Of a stretch of 64,000 nucleotides of DNA, positions 53,627 through 62,911 are shown piece after piece. Position numbers and translations under genes: made by a program. Numbering within the stretch: the stretch's first letter is position 1; each line of letters starts with the position of its first letter. Origin of the DNA: JAGQYP01 sp041392305 (GTDB lineage: Bacteria; Bacteroidota; Bacteroidia; Flavobacteriales_D; Crocinitomicaceae); assembly GCA_041392305.1 (NCBI GenBank), contig JAWKMJ010000015.1, positions 1 through 64,000 on the forward strand, in the 5' to 3' direction. The notes under the pieces were generated by a model. It was given only the letters and a program-made list of their open reading frames with translations, did no database searches and was not told where the DNA came from.

Positions 53627-55458
53627 ACTTCAACTGAAATTTTACGATCCACTATTCCTTTCACCCTAGATTTAGCTAGTGCAGTTTTTAATTCTTCGTT
53701 TTCCAAATGATCCATCGCCCAAATTCCGACATCTTTTTCGAGCCATTTATAAAAAGGCGATCCAATTCCGACTTTAAAAGTTCTAGTTCGTACGCTTTCA
53801 TCCATTTTATCTCTCATAGATTCGCGTAGAATTAGCTTTGTAAATCCGTTTGCTACCTTACTTTCTACAGGAAGTGAAAAACAATATTCAACTAATCGAT
53901 AATCCATAAAAGGCATTCTAATTTCAATACCATTTATCATTCCAGCTCGATCAAAATTCCTTAACAAAGTGGGCAAAGTAGCAACAAAAAACTCATATTT
54001 CAACAAGTCACTTTCAAAATCAGAACTCCCATTGAGTGGCTTATCCGATAATTTTTCCCTAGTCGGAAGCAAATCGAAATCAATTAAATCCTCCGAGTTT
54101 TTTCTTAACAACGACTTTAGTTTTCCTTTTAAAGAACTATTAATATTTTTCTGATCAAAGATTAAGTTTTCATACTTTTTTTGTACCTCAGTCAGCTGAT
54201 TTTCATAAAACATTTTCACTAGTACATTCTTGTAATTTTCAGCTTTCCGAATATCTGTTTTCAGTGCATTAAAGAATAATTTAGAAATCATGTCCCGGTA
54301 GCCAAACAACATTTCATCCACTCCATGACCATCCATTGAAACACGGATTCCCTCATCTCGCATACCCCTATAAACAGAAGATATAGAAGTTATTGGAGCC
54401 GTAGTGATAAAATCCGACAATTGAGTGTCGTTTTCCAGCCTTGAAATCAACTGATCTTCAGGTGTTTCGATTAAATAGATATCACCATCCACAAATGCGG
54501 CTGCTTTTTCTGCATATTCTTGCTCATCAACTTCCAGTCCAGGAAAAACAGCTGTGAAAGCTTTTTGAGAATTTGGATTGTACCTTTTAGAAGATGAATC
54601 CTCACTCATAATTTCCTTAACCATCGAATAGACTGATGAACTGTCTAAGCCACCACTTAAGGCAGTAGCAACTGGAACATCACTGATAAGCCTTATCCTA
54701 CAAGCGTCAGTGAACAAATCTAGAAATCGCTTTTTTTGCTCCTCAAATGTATCCGGAACTTTTTGTTTTTTATCCCGAATATCGTACCATCTATATTGCT
54801 TTACTTTCGTTTGACTGAGTGATAATTTAGCATAATGACCAGGTAGGAGTTGGTGAATTTTTTTGAACAATGTGTACCCACTTCCTTCTAATGCGAAAAC
54901 GTTTTTATTGTTCACCTCCACCAATTCATCATCAAATTCCCTGTAAAAACCTTCTAAATGCTTGAATGCATAAGTTTCAGATGCAAATGCGAATCTCCCA
55001 TTTTGTTCTAAATAGTAGAGAGGTTTGATCCCATATCGATCTCTTGAAAGAAACAGTTCCTTTTTCTCTTGATCCCAAATTGCAAAGGCCCACATTCCAT
55101 TAAACTTATCTTGGCATTCTACTCCCCATTCATGGTAAGCCTTTAAGACCACTTCCGTATCGGTATCCGAAATAAACGAATAACCTTTGGATATCAGTTC
55201 TTCTCTTATTTCCTGAAAATTAAAAACCTCTCCATTAAAGACAATCCAGTAGCGATCATTTTCAGTCTTCATCGGCTGATTTCCTTTTTCGGAAAGATCT
55301 AAAATTGATAATCTGCGATGACCAAGTCCAACTTGACCCGACTCCAAAATTTGATATCCTGCAGCATCTGGGCCTCGATGTTTGATCGAGTCTGTAAATT
55401 TCTGGAGTTCCTCTTTTTGAATGCCTCTTTGATCAATAATCCCGGTTATTCCACACAT
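53593..55458 (-). CDS. asnB: Asparagine synthase (glutamine-hydrolysing) family
   Basis: The 621 residues start MCGITGIID (Cys2 nucleophile) and contain IKHRGPDAAGYQ, HRRLSILDLSEKGNQP and FNGEVFNFQEIREEL. An ATP pyrophosphatase domain has VATALSGGLDSSSVYSM, MDGHGVDEMLFGYRDMI and GIEIRMPFMDYRLVEYCFSLP. In polysaccharide loci such proteins often make amide-modified sugar acids rather than free Asn, so this one may amidate a uronic acid of the glycan. Placed right after the flippase gene, one base away. Confidence 0.9.
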   Translation of the reverse strand: MCGITGIIDQRGIQKEELQKFTDSIKHRGPDAAGYQILESGQVGLGHRRLSILDLSEKGNQPMKTENDRYWIVFNGEVFNFQEIREELISKGYSFISDTDTEVVLKAYHEWGVECQDKFNGMWAFAIWDQEKKELFLSRDRYGIKPLYYLEQNGRFAFASETYAFKHLEGFYREFDDELVEVNNKNVFALEGSGYTLFKKIHQLLPGHYAKLSLSQTKVKQYRWYDIRDKKQKVPDTFEEQKKRFLDLFTDACRIRLISDVPVATALSGGLDSSSVYSMVKEIMSEDSSSKRYNPNSQKAFTAVFPGLEVDEQEYAEKAAAFVDGDIYLIETPEDQLISRLENDTQLSDFITTAPITSISSVYRGMRDEGIRVSMDGHGVDEMLFGYRDMISKLFFNALKTDIRKAENYKNVLVKMFYENQLTEVQKKYENLIFDQKNINSSLKGKLKSLLRKNSEDLIDFDLLPTREKLSDKPLNGSSDFESDLLKYEFFVATLPTLLRNFDRAGMINGIEIRMPFMDYRLVEYCFSLPVESKVANGFTKLILRESMRDKMDESVRTRTFKVGIGSPFYKWLEKDVGIWAMDHLENEELKTALAKSRVKGIVDRKISVEVWKEVSKKLIQ

Positions 55459-55459
55459 A

Positions 55460-57226
55460 CTACAAATGGGTTTTTATTAGATCCTCATATTTATGTTCCT
55501 TTTTGAACCTTCCTTTTTCCAATTCTAAAATTCGATCGCAGTATTTCAAAGTAGTGATACGATGTGCAATTATAATCATAGTTAAATTCTCAGTGTGTAA
55601 CTTATGGATACTATCCGTAACCTCTTTTTCAGTTTCATTATCCAAGGCAGAAGTGGCTTCATCAAACACCAAAATTTCTGCCCCCGAATAAAGTGCTCTT
55701 GCAATTCCAATTCTTTGTCTTTGACCGCCACTAAGTAATGCTCCTCTTTCACCGATTTTAGTTTCTACACCAAGAGGTAATTGATCTACAACTTCTTTCA
55801 AACTTGCTCTTTCTATTACCTTTATCAAAAGCTCTTGATCAATCTCTTCCGGCTTCTCTCCAAACGCTATATTTTCGGCTAAAGTTCCGTCTATCAAATA
55901 AACTTCTTGCTGAACGTATCCTATGAGTTTTAACCATTCTTTCTGCTCATGAATAGAAATTTCCTTCTCATCAACTAGTATTTTTCCTGAATTAGGTTCT
56001 AAAAATGTTAGCAAGATATTTGCTAAAGTACTTTTTCCTGAACCTGATTTTCCTACAAGTCCTATCGTTTCACCTCTTTTAAGTTCGAAGGTAAGTCCAT
56101 TCAAAACATTTTCAGTATCCTCCTTGTATCGGAAAACGACCTGATCAATTTTGATTGACTTCTTAAATAGAATGGGAGATTCACTTTGTTTTTCTTCATC
56201 AAATTCCCATTCAATTCTATCGATTACATCAAACGAATATTCGTAGGCTCGAAGGTTAATTACGGCTATCATCAACCTATTAATTGATGGTAAAATTCGA
56301 TAGGCAGCCAATGCAAATACCCCGAGAATTGTCGACAATTTACTGAGATCACTATATACAAATACTCCTACTGAAATGATGGTCACTATACCTAAAATCA
56401 TCGCCGACTCTATAACTTTTGTGGGTGCCAACTTGAATACGTTGCTTAAAGTATTGATTCGAGTAGCTTTTTTCAAAAGTTCATCGTATTGGTTGTAAAA
56501 CTGCTTCAAGGATCCCGTTACTTTTACATCAACATAGCCAAAAATACTCTCAAACATTGTTTTAGAAATGACAGGTGAAATCTCATGTAGTTCTTCCGTT
56601 ATCTCTTTAATTTTCTTCTTTGTAAGAGAATAGAAAAGCCAAAATGCTGGTAAAACAATCGCCAAAACCAAGGCTACAATAATTGGGTTATAAAGTACTA
56701 AAGCTGTAATGATAAATAACAGAACCACAATTTCAGAAATCATGCTAAACGAAGCAGCTACCACATTCACAGCAAATGCCATAGGTACACTATGTATGTC
56801 TCTTACAAGATCATTTGAATTCGTTTCTTTAAAAAATAAAAAACCTCGGGCATGATATTTTTTGAAAAGTTGTAATGAAAATTCTTTTTGCAAGTGAAAC
56901 GCAAAACCCGTTTGAAATCTAAGTAAGAGTAAACTCATTAAATTTTTGAACACAACGAAAAGAAAAATCAGCGCACACAAAACCAAAATCATATACCTTT
57001 CATCCTGAAAACCGAATAAATCAAAAAACCAACCCAGATATTGTGAATTCTGGAGGCCGTTATTGTCAAGAATAAGAAAAAATAAAGGCAACAGGGCAGC
57101 TAATCCTAAAATATCAAAAAGGGAATTGAGAAGAATACTAAGAACAACGATCAATGATTTTCTTCGATAGTTTCCTGGTAAAACTCGATATAAATTTTTT
57201 AGGGTTCTAACTAATAATTTAACCAT
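55460..57226 (-). CDS. ABC transporter permease/ATPase (flippase-like)
   Basis: The 588 residues are an ABC half-transporter: six membrane helices in about 20-320, then a nucleotide-binding domain with Walker A GLVGKSGSGKST, signature LLSGGQRQRIGIARAL, and Walker B ILVFDEATSALDNETEK. MsbA/PglK-like exporters of this layout flip lipid-linked saccharides across the inner membrane. As the first gene of the operon, next to several GTs, it is probably the flippase of the system and stands in place of a Wzx. Direct evidence for the substrate is not available. Confidence 0.9.
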   Translation of the reverse strand: MVKLLVRTLKNLYRVLPGNYRRKSLIVVLSILLNSLFDILGLAALLPLFFLILDNNGLQNSQYLGWFFDLFGFQDERYMILVLCALIFLFVVFKNLMSLLLLRFQTGFAFHLQKEFSLQLFKKYHARGFLFFKETNSNDLVRDIHSVPMAFAVNVVAASFSMISEIVVLLFIITALVLYNPIIVALVLAIVLPAFWLFYSLTKKKIKEITEELHEISPVISKTMFESIFGYVDVKVTGSLKQFYNQYDELLKKATRINTLSNVFKLAPTKVIESAMILGIVTIISVGVFVYSDLSKLSTILGVFALAAYRILPSINRLMIAVINLRAYEYSFDVIDRIEWEFDEEKQSESPILFKKSIKIDQVVFRYKEDTENVLNGLTFELKRGETIGLVGKSGSGKSTLANILLTFLEPNSGKILVDEKEISIHEQKEWLKLIGYVQQEVYLIDGTLAENIAFGEKPEEIDQELLIKVIERASLKEVVDQLPLGVETKIGERGALLSGGQRQRIGIARALYSGAEILVFDEATSALDNETEKEVTDSIHKLHTENLTMIIIAHRITTLKYCDRILELEKGRFKKEHKYEDLIKTHL

Positions 57227-57281
57227 TTAAAAAGCAGCAAATTCAAACTATTCCTATGATCTGTCGATGTCAGAAATTATG

Positions 57282-57310
57282 CAAATTTACATCATCTTGG
57301 TGACATTCAA
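57282..57310 (-). promoter_or_regulatory. Promoter of the 18-gene polysaccharide operon
   Basis: TTG at 57308-57310 and TAAATTTG at 57282-57289 on the minus strand are 18 bases apart, 55 bases before the ABC transporter start. This is the only good promoter I see for the operon. Confidence 0.65.
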
Positions 57311-57374
57311 TTTTCAAACCTTCTCAATTGAATCATATACTTCAAGATAAGCAGGAAGGTTACATTTTTTTTTA

Positions 57375-57382
57375 TATCTTTG
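57375..57382 (+). promoter_or_regulatory. Promoter -7 element for the T9SS cargo gene (TATCTTTG)
   Basis: It matches TAnnTTTG, 26 bases before the start at 57409. No clear -33 element was found. Confidence 0.5.
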
Positions 57383-57408
57383 TTTTATTAGCTAATAAAC
57401 TTACGATT

Positions 57409-60400
57409 ATGAAACGTGCAACTCTACTGAATTCATTTTTCTTCATTGCATCCACTTTTTTTATTTCTTCCCAAATAACAGCCCAAACTGGCCCTGGAGG
57501 GATTAAAAGTGCTTCTGAAGTTCAAATATGGTTGGATGCCAGCGATATTACAGGAACATCTAGTGGTTCAAATTTCTCAAATTGGCCGGATAGATCAGGT
57601 AATGGACATAATTTCACACAAGGAACAACTGCTTATCAGCCTACATTTCGTTCAGGTGGAATTAATGGTAAACCTTATGTAGACTTCTTTGGAGACTATA
57701 TGGACTCACCTTCCATACCTGCATTAGATGTTCAAGATATGACTTGGCTAATAGTAGGAGCGTTCAACAACCAATCTACTGTTTATGAAGTTGCAATTAA
57801 TCATAATTATGATAACGAAGCTTATCAGAATCTTACATTGTTAAAGCCTTTGTCAAATGTAATTCAGCAGATGACCTACGCTTACAACGGCAAATACGTT
57901 CAAGCAGCTTCAAGTACAACTGAGAAAATATTTTTGGGAATGCGCAGTGGTAAGAAAATCATTGCTATGGAAGATAATTTCGAAGAGGATGCCAGAAAAG
58001 ATTGTAATCTAACAGCCACTCCTACCGGACATAATTATTGCCGAATCGGTATGAGAGCTGGAACACAACTCACTTGGCCTTTCAGAGGAGACATGTATGA
58101 AGCAGTTGTAATCAGCTCTGCTTTGAATTATGCGGAATTGAATATTCTACACAATTACCTTGGAGCAAAATATGGCATAACTATTTCTCAAGATTACTAT
58201 GACTATGAGGCTACTCATGGTAGTAATTTAATTGGAATTGGACAAGAGGTTGGTGAAGGAAATTATACTGCCACAGGTAAAGGAATTGTAACCATATCCG
58301 GAGCAACTGACCTACAAGATGGTGAATACCTTTTCTTGGGAGATGACAATGTGGATTTAGGAAATATTAGCTCCAACGTACCAGCATCTCTTCCAGGTCA
58401 TGAAAGGTTTTCTAGAATTTGGAGAGTTGATGAAGTTGGAAGTGTTGGTGATGTAACGATTACTCTAGATTTAAATATTTATGCTCCAGGTCCAGCGGGA
58501 GCATCTACAGTGATGCTAGTAGGAAGCAGTACAGATATGTCTACAGCTACTCCTATAGCAGGTGTATATGATGGTGGTGCCAACACGATTTCGTTTACTT
58601 ATACTCCTAACGCAGGGGATTTCATTTCATTTTCAGCTGAAAACCAAGATATTTTTTCCGTCACTACAGGAAGCTGGGCAACACCGGGTACATGGTCTTG
58701 CGGGTGTATTCCAACTGCTAATGACTCGGTAACGGTAAGTTCAGGAGATATTGTTACTGTTAACACAACTAGAGCGGCAAGAACCGTATTGGTTCAAGGT
58801 GGTGGAGCTTTAGATATTGATGGTGGTTTTCTCACCATCTCTGAAGATTTAGATGTTCTAGGAGATTTTGATGTAACTTCAGGAACAATTATGTTTGATG
58901 GGACCACAGGTCAATCCATGAATCTAAGCCAAGATGCGGACATTGACAATATTGATGTTTCTTGTGGAGGAACCTTCACCATTACAGGAGGAACAAACGT
59001 CACAATTAATGGTACTCTAGACATAAGTGCCAATATAAATAACACCAACACCAATCTAATTATTAACTCATCAGCAGCAGGAGATGGTAGAATTGGTTCC
59101 AATACTGGTTTCACCTTTACCAATTCTGTTACAATCAGAAGATACTTACCTCCAGGAAATGCAGAATATAGAGAAGTAACTCCTTTAACATTCAATTTTC
59201 AATTTCAACAATGGGATGACGAAATGGTAATTTCTGGAAGTGGTTTTCCTGACGGCTGTGCTACACAAGGAGGAGTTTGCTATTATTCTGTCAAATATTA
59301 CGATGGCACCAATTGGCAAGACGTTACTTCATTATCAACAAATTACGCAGGATTTAAAGGCTATCGCATGTGGTCAGGCGACGATTTAGTTTCTTGGTCT
59401 GGGGCTACTTTGGAATCAACCGGAAATATCAAAACTGGATCTATAATTGGTGTCGGATTCAATCAGTGGAATTTGATTGGAAATTCCTATCCTTCAGCAA
59501 TCGACTTTGAATTGTTAAAAGCAGCTAGTACCAATATGGACTACTACTTTTATATTTACAACCCCAACACCGCCTCTTACGAGTGGTATGATGCCGGGGC
59601 TACCGGAGTTCTTGATCAATATATTGCTATGGGACAAGGATTTTGGGTGAAAAGTTCCAATGGAAGTCCGGTAGTATTTAGTTTGAATGAATCACACAAA
59701 ACGAGTCAAACTGCCACTTTCAAAAGACCGGATCAGCTTGCAGGTTTGATTTTGAAAATCTCTTCGCCTAGAAACAGTTTTTCTAGCAAAGTTGCTTTCA
59801 ACACAGTAGATACCGCTTCTGTTTTTGAGGATCGAAGAGATATTGAATATTTACCAACTTTAGACAATGTGGCGCCGCATTTAACTGTATTGAATGAGTA
59901 TGGAAAGGAAATGACTGTAAATTATTTTAATCCAGACGCACCTTCAGCACACTTCAGTTTATTGGCTGAAGTTCCTTCTCCGGGGTATTACCGAATCGGA
60001 GTAGAAAACCTAAGTAATTTTGATCAGTATAAATGCATTCATCTAATTGATATCAAGACAAATCAGGTCGTTAATTTAAGAGATGAAGAAGAGTATATTT
60101 TTTACGCAGATGAGTTGAAATCTAGCGAACCTCGATTCATTATAAGTTTTGCCAATGATGGATGTGAACCTTCCTCAGAGACCACTTTGGCTACCTTAGA
60201 AGAACAATCGCAAAACGGAGACGACATCAAGGTATCTAATGTTTTTGGAAACGTTCAAATTAAATTTGATTTCGAAACCACAAAGGAAGTAGACATCAAT
60301 GTAGTAAATAGCTTAGGTCAAACAATTTACAATGTTCAAGGCATGAACTTTAGCAGTGGAGTTCATACTTTTGGATTAAATACGACAGGAATTGTATTCG

Positions 60401-60456
60401 TAAATTGCTTTTATGATGGGCAAGTGGTTACCAAGAAAGTATTTGTTGGAAACTAA
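57409..60456 (+). CDS. T9SS-secreted LamG-like surface protein
   Basis: I choose the ATG at 57409 (MKRATLLNSFFF), giving 1015 residues; the longer frame starts upstream of the promoter motif. Signal peptide to about residue 26 (SSQITAQ). A concanavalin A-like domain follows (VQIWLDASDITG, NWPDRSGNGHNF, VDFFGDYMDSPSIP). Next is a region with LNILHNYLGAKYGI and WRVDEVGSVGDVTITLDL that is common in Bacteroidota surface proteins, then a G8/pectate-lyase-like entry (WATPGTWSCGCIPTANDSVTV). The C-terminal about 75 residues (from VSNVFGNVQIKF to VVTKKVFVGN) form a type A sorting domain for the type IX secretion system. It is likely a cell-surface or secreted adhesin-like protein. Divergent from the operon. 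Confidence 0.88.
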   Translation: MKRATLLNSFFFIASTFFISSQITAQTGPGGIKSASEVQIWLDASDITGTSSGSNFSNWPDRSGNGHNFTQGTTAYQPTFRSGGINGKPYVDFFGDYMDSPSIPALDVQDMTWLIVGAFNNQSTVYEVAINHNYDNEAYQNLTLLKPLSNVIQQMTYAYNGKYVQAASSTTEKIFLGMRSGKKIIAMEDNFEEDARKDCNLTATPTGHNYCRIGMRAGTQLTWPFRGDMYEAVVISSALNYAELNILHNYLGAKYGITISQDYYDYEATHGSNLIGIGQEVGEGNYTATGKGIVTISGATDLQDGEYLFLGDDNVDLGNISSNVPASLPGHERFSRIWRVDEVGSVGDVTITLDLNIYAPGPAGASTVMLVGSSTDMSTATPIAGVYDGGANTISFTYTPNAGDFISFSAENQDIFSVTTGSWATPGTWSCGCIPTANDSVTVSSGDIVTVNTTRAARTVLVQGGGALDIDGGFLTISEDLDVLGDFDVTSGTIMFDGTTGQSMNLSQDADIDNIDVSCGGTFTITGGTNVTINGTLDISANINNTNTNLIINSSAAGDGRIGSNTGFTFTNSVTIRRYLPPGNAEYREVTPLTFNFQFQQWDDEMVISGSGFPDGCATQGGVCYYSVKYYDGTNWQDVTSLSTNYAGFKGYRMWSGDDLVSWSGATLESTGNIKTGSIIGVGFNQWNLIGNSYPSAIDFELLKAASTNMDYYFYIYNPNTASYEWYDAGATGVLDQYIAMGQGFWVKSSNGSPVVFSLNESHKTSQTATFKRPDQLAGLILKISSPRNSFSSKVAFNTVDTASVFEDRRDIEYLPTLDNVAPHLTVLNEYGKEMTVNYFNPDAPSAHFSLLAEVPSPGYYRIGVENLSNFDQYKCIHLIDIKTNQVVNLRDEEEYIFYADELKSSEPRFIISFANDGCEPSSETTLATLEEQSQNGDDIKVSNVFGNVQIKFDFETTKEVDINVVNSLGQTIYNVQGMNFSSGVHTFGLNTTGIVFVNCFYDGQVVTKKVFVGN

Positions 60457-60473
60457 AAGAAAATAGAAGTATG

Positions 60474-60503
60474 AAAAAAAGCAGCCATAAGGCTGCTTTT
60501 TTT
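60474..60503. terminator. Bidirectional rho-independent terminator
   Basis: AAAAAGCAGCC and GGCTGCTTTTT with an ATAA loop, T-run on each side. It ends the T9SS cargo gene and is also positioned to end the O-acyltransferase module on the minus strand. Confidence 0.9.
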
Positions 60504-60601
60504 CATTTCTTGAATCTTACGTTTTCTCAATTTTATATTAAACCAAACATTATTGCTCTGAAACCAATAAATCACCTAATATTTTAATCACCAAGAGAAT
60601 A

Positions 60602-61474
60602 TCATTGAATCTGTTCTTTCAATTCATTTGTAAAGATCGAAGCTCCATATTCATTCAGATGGCCTGAATCTGCAAAACATGAATCCGGTATATCTAGATT
60701 AGCAAAATCGAGGAAATTTATATTTCTGATTCTTAACTCTTCGATATAATATTGAAAAAGTTGCTCATTAATCCTACCAGGATATGTTCTATGCTGAGGC
60801 GATCGAAACACGATTATTTCAATGTTGTTTTCTAAACAAAAGTCTAAAATTCTAAAAAAATCATTTATCGACCGACTTGAAGGAATAAGATATAATTGGC
60901 TCTTCCAGCTTTCCCACTTTCTCTGTATATGAAGTTTTTGATCTAACTTTAAATACCCTCCCCAATCAAAAAAATCGAATGCGGGTTTATCCGATTCTAA
61001 GAATTTGAATTGTTCTTGGATGGATAAAGATAAAAGTGACAAATAAGAGCCTTCTCCATAAAATAGAATTTCCAAATTACCTCTTACCCCTATTAAATTT
61101 GAATATTTTGGATACCTGTAATTCAGATATTTGTAACTCCATAACCCAGATTCTGATTCAAGAGAAATTTGATTATTAGAAAATTCCAATAACACCCTTT
61201 TTATGTTTGGATTTTCATCTAACAATTTTTTTAACTTGAGATAACTGTAGAAATAAACTTCTCCTGATTGCGCTAAATTCATAGTCCCCGACATCAACTG
61301 ATCATTGACTCCACACTCCGCATGAGAATGCCCTAATATGATTGTGGATATCTCAGAATCTAGCTTATAATATTTGCTATTGTTTACTAAAATTCTCAGA
61401 GAAAAAATGACTATCAGAATTATTCCAAAATAAAGAATAGTGAAAGTCCCGATATTTTTGAGAAAATTTCTCAC
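60602..61474 (-). CDS. SGNH-like acyltransferase partner protein, copy A
   Basis: The 290 residues have one N-terminal membrane helix (about 8-30). A periplasmic SGNH/AlgX-like domain follows: IILGHSHAECGVNDQL (candidate nucleophile Ser in GHSH, S50), a central VLLEFSNNQI, and FADSGHLNEYGA (D-x-x-H) near the end. The upstream paralogue at 62912 has the same blocks. Next to MBOAT genes these proteins finish acetyl transfer to extracellular glycan. GHSH in place of the usual GDS is a family trait rather than an error, as both copies share it. Confidence 0.75.
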   Translation of the reverse strand: MRNFLKNIGTFTILYFGIILIVIFSLRILVNNSKYYKLDSEISTIILGHSHAECGVNDQLMSGTMNLAQSGEVYFYSYLKLKKLLDENPNIKRVLLEFSNNQISLESESGLWSYKYLNYRYPKYSNLIGVRGNLEILFYGEGSYLSLLSLSIQEQFKFLESDKPAFDFFDWGGYLKLDQKLHIQRKWESWKSQLYLIPSSRSINDFFRILDFCLENNIEIIVFRSPQHRTYPGRINEQLFQYYIEELRIRNINFLDFANLDIPDSCFADSGHLNEYGASIFTNELKEQIQ

Positions 61475-62908
61475 CTAAAACTGGAAATAAATAAACTCCT
61501 GTTCCTGTCCGGCAAAAATAAAACAAACAAGAGCTAAAAATAAATAAAAGGACCACCTTAAACTACGATGCCATTTCAATCCCATTCCTGCAATGGCAAA
61601 TTGCTCTCCCCTTCCAAGCCATTCGATAAAAATGAAAAAAGCTAAAAATGCAAACACCAACATTGGGCGGACTTCAGGCAACATAAATGGATTTCGAGTA
61701 AATCCACTAAAATATTCTAGGGCATGCTGGATATTTTCAGCTCTAAAAAAGACCCAAGCCATAGTCACCAGAAAAAAAGTAATCCCAATACCGATCAAGT
61801 CTCTAAATTTTGGAAATAAGTGGTCCATAGCTACAATTTCCAAATGCTTTCTATTTCGATTCAGCAACAATAACGGGACAAAAAACAGTGCATGTACCAA
61901 CCCCCAAGCAATAAAAGTCCAATTTGCACCATGCCAAAAACCACTTACTAAAAAGATAATGAAAGTATTTCTTAGTTGCATCCATTTACTTCCTTTCGAA
62001 CCTCCTAAGGGGATATATAGGTAGTCTCTAAACCATGTGGATAGTGAGATATGCCATCGTCTCCAAAACTCTGCTATGTCTCTTGAAAAATAAGGGAAGG
62101 CAAAATTTCTTTTCAAATCAAATCCAAAAAGGCGTGAGGTTCCTATGGCAATATCTGAGTATCCTGAAAAGTCTCCATAAATCTGAAATGCAAAAAAGAT
62201 AGCACCCAAAATCAAAGTACTTCCCGAATAATCCTGATGATTATTAAAAATCATATCCGAATATTGAGCACAATTATCCGCAATTACCACTTTTTTGAAC
62301 AAGCCCCAAAGAATTTGCCGCATCCCGTCCACAGCCTTTGTATAGTCAAAGATGCGAGATTTATAAAATTGGGGCAATAAATTTGTAGCTCTTTCAATTG
62401 GACCTGCCACAAGCTGTGGGAAAAAGCTTACATAAGCAGTAAAGCCAATAAAATCTCTAGTGGGTTCCAACTTCTTTTTATACACATCAATAGTATAGCT
62501 TAAAGTTTGAAAGGTATAGAAGCTAATTCCTACAGGTAAAACAATCTCTAGGCTCCCGGCTCTAAATTCAGATCCAAACAAGCGAAACACTTGTTGAAAA
62601 TTATCCAAAAAGAAATTGTAATATTTAAAGAACCCTAAAAAACCAAGGTTTACAAGGATACTCGTCCAAAGTAGAATTTGTCTTTTTCGTTTTTCATCAG
62701 TCTTGCTTAACCCAATTCCAACAGTGAAGTCCACAAGGGTACTAAAAAGAATCAGTGATAAAAACCGCCAATCCCACCAGCCATAAAAAACATAACTCGC
62801 TACAACAATTAGGCTATTTTGCTGCTTTAAATTTTTCTGAAAAACAAACCAATAAAGCAAAAATACTAAAGGTAAAAAAATGGCAAAATCAATCGAGTTA
62901 AAAAGCAT
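61475..62908 (-). CDS. MBOAT family O-acyltransferase (AlgI-like)
   Basis: The 477 residues have about 11 membrane helices. The family motifs are RRWHISLSTWFRDYLYIPLGG (H286 with the R-D-Y-L segment) and FLVSGFWHGANWTFIAWG (H326, the MBOAT histidine). AlgI moves acetyl groups from a cytoplasmic donor across the membrane for O-acetylation of alginate. Here it is likely to acetylate the exopolysaccharide. It lies directly between the two SGNH-like genes (gaps of 0 and 3 bases), forming one module. Confidence 0.95.
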   Translation of the reverse strand: MLFNSIDFAIFLPLVFLLYWFVFQKNLKQQNSLIVVASYVFYGWWDWRFLSLILFSTLVDFTVGIGLSKTDEKRKRQILLWTSILVNLGFLGFFKYYNFFLDNFQQVFRLFGSEFRAGSLEIVLPVGISFYTFQTLSYTIDVYKKKLEPTRDFIGFTAYVSFFPQLVAGPIERATNLLPQFYKSRIFDYTKAVDGMRQILWGLFKKVVIADNCAQYSDMIFNNHQDYSGSTLILGAIFFAFQIYGDFSGYSDIAIGTSRLFGFDLKRNFAFPYFSRDIAEFWRRWHISLSTWFRDYLYIPLGGSKGSKWMQLRNTFIIFLVSGFWHGANWTFIAWGLVHALFFVPLLLLNRNRKHLEIVAMDHLFPKFRDLIGIGITFFLVTMAWVFFRAENIQHALEYFSGFTRNPFMLPEVRPMLVFAFLAFFIFIEWLGRGEQFAIAGMGLKWHRSLRWSFYLFLALVCFIFAGQEQEFIYFQF

Positions 62909-62911
62909 AGT

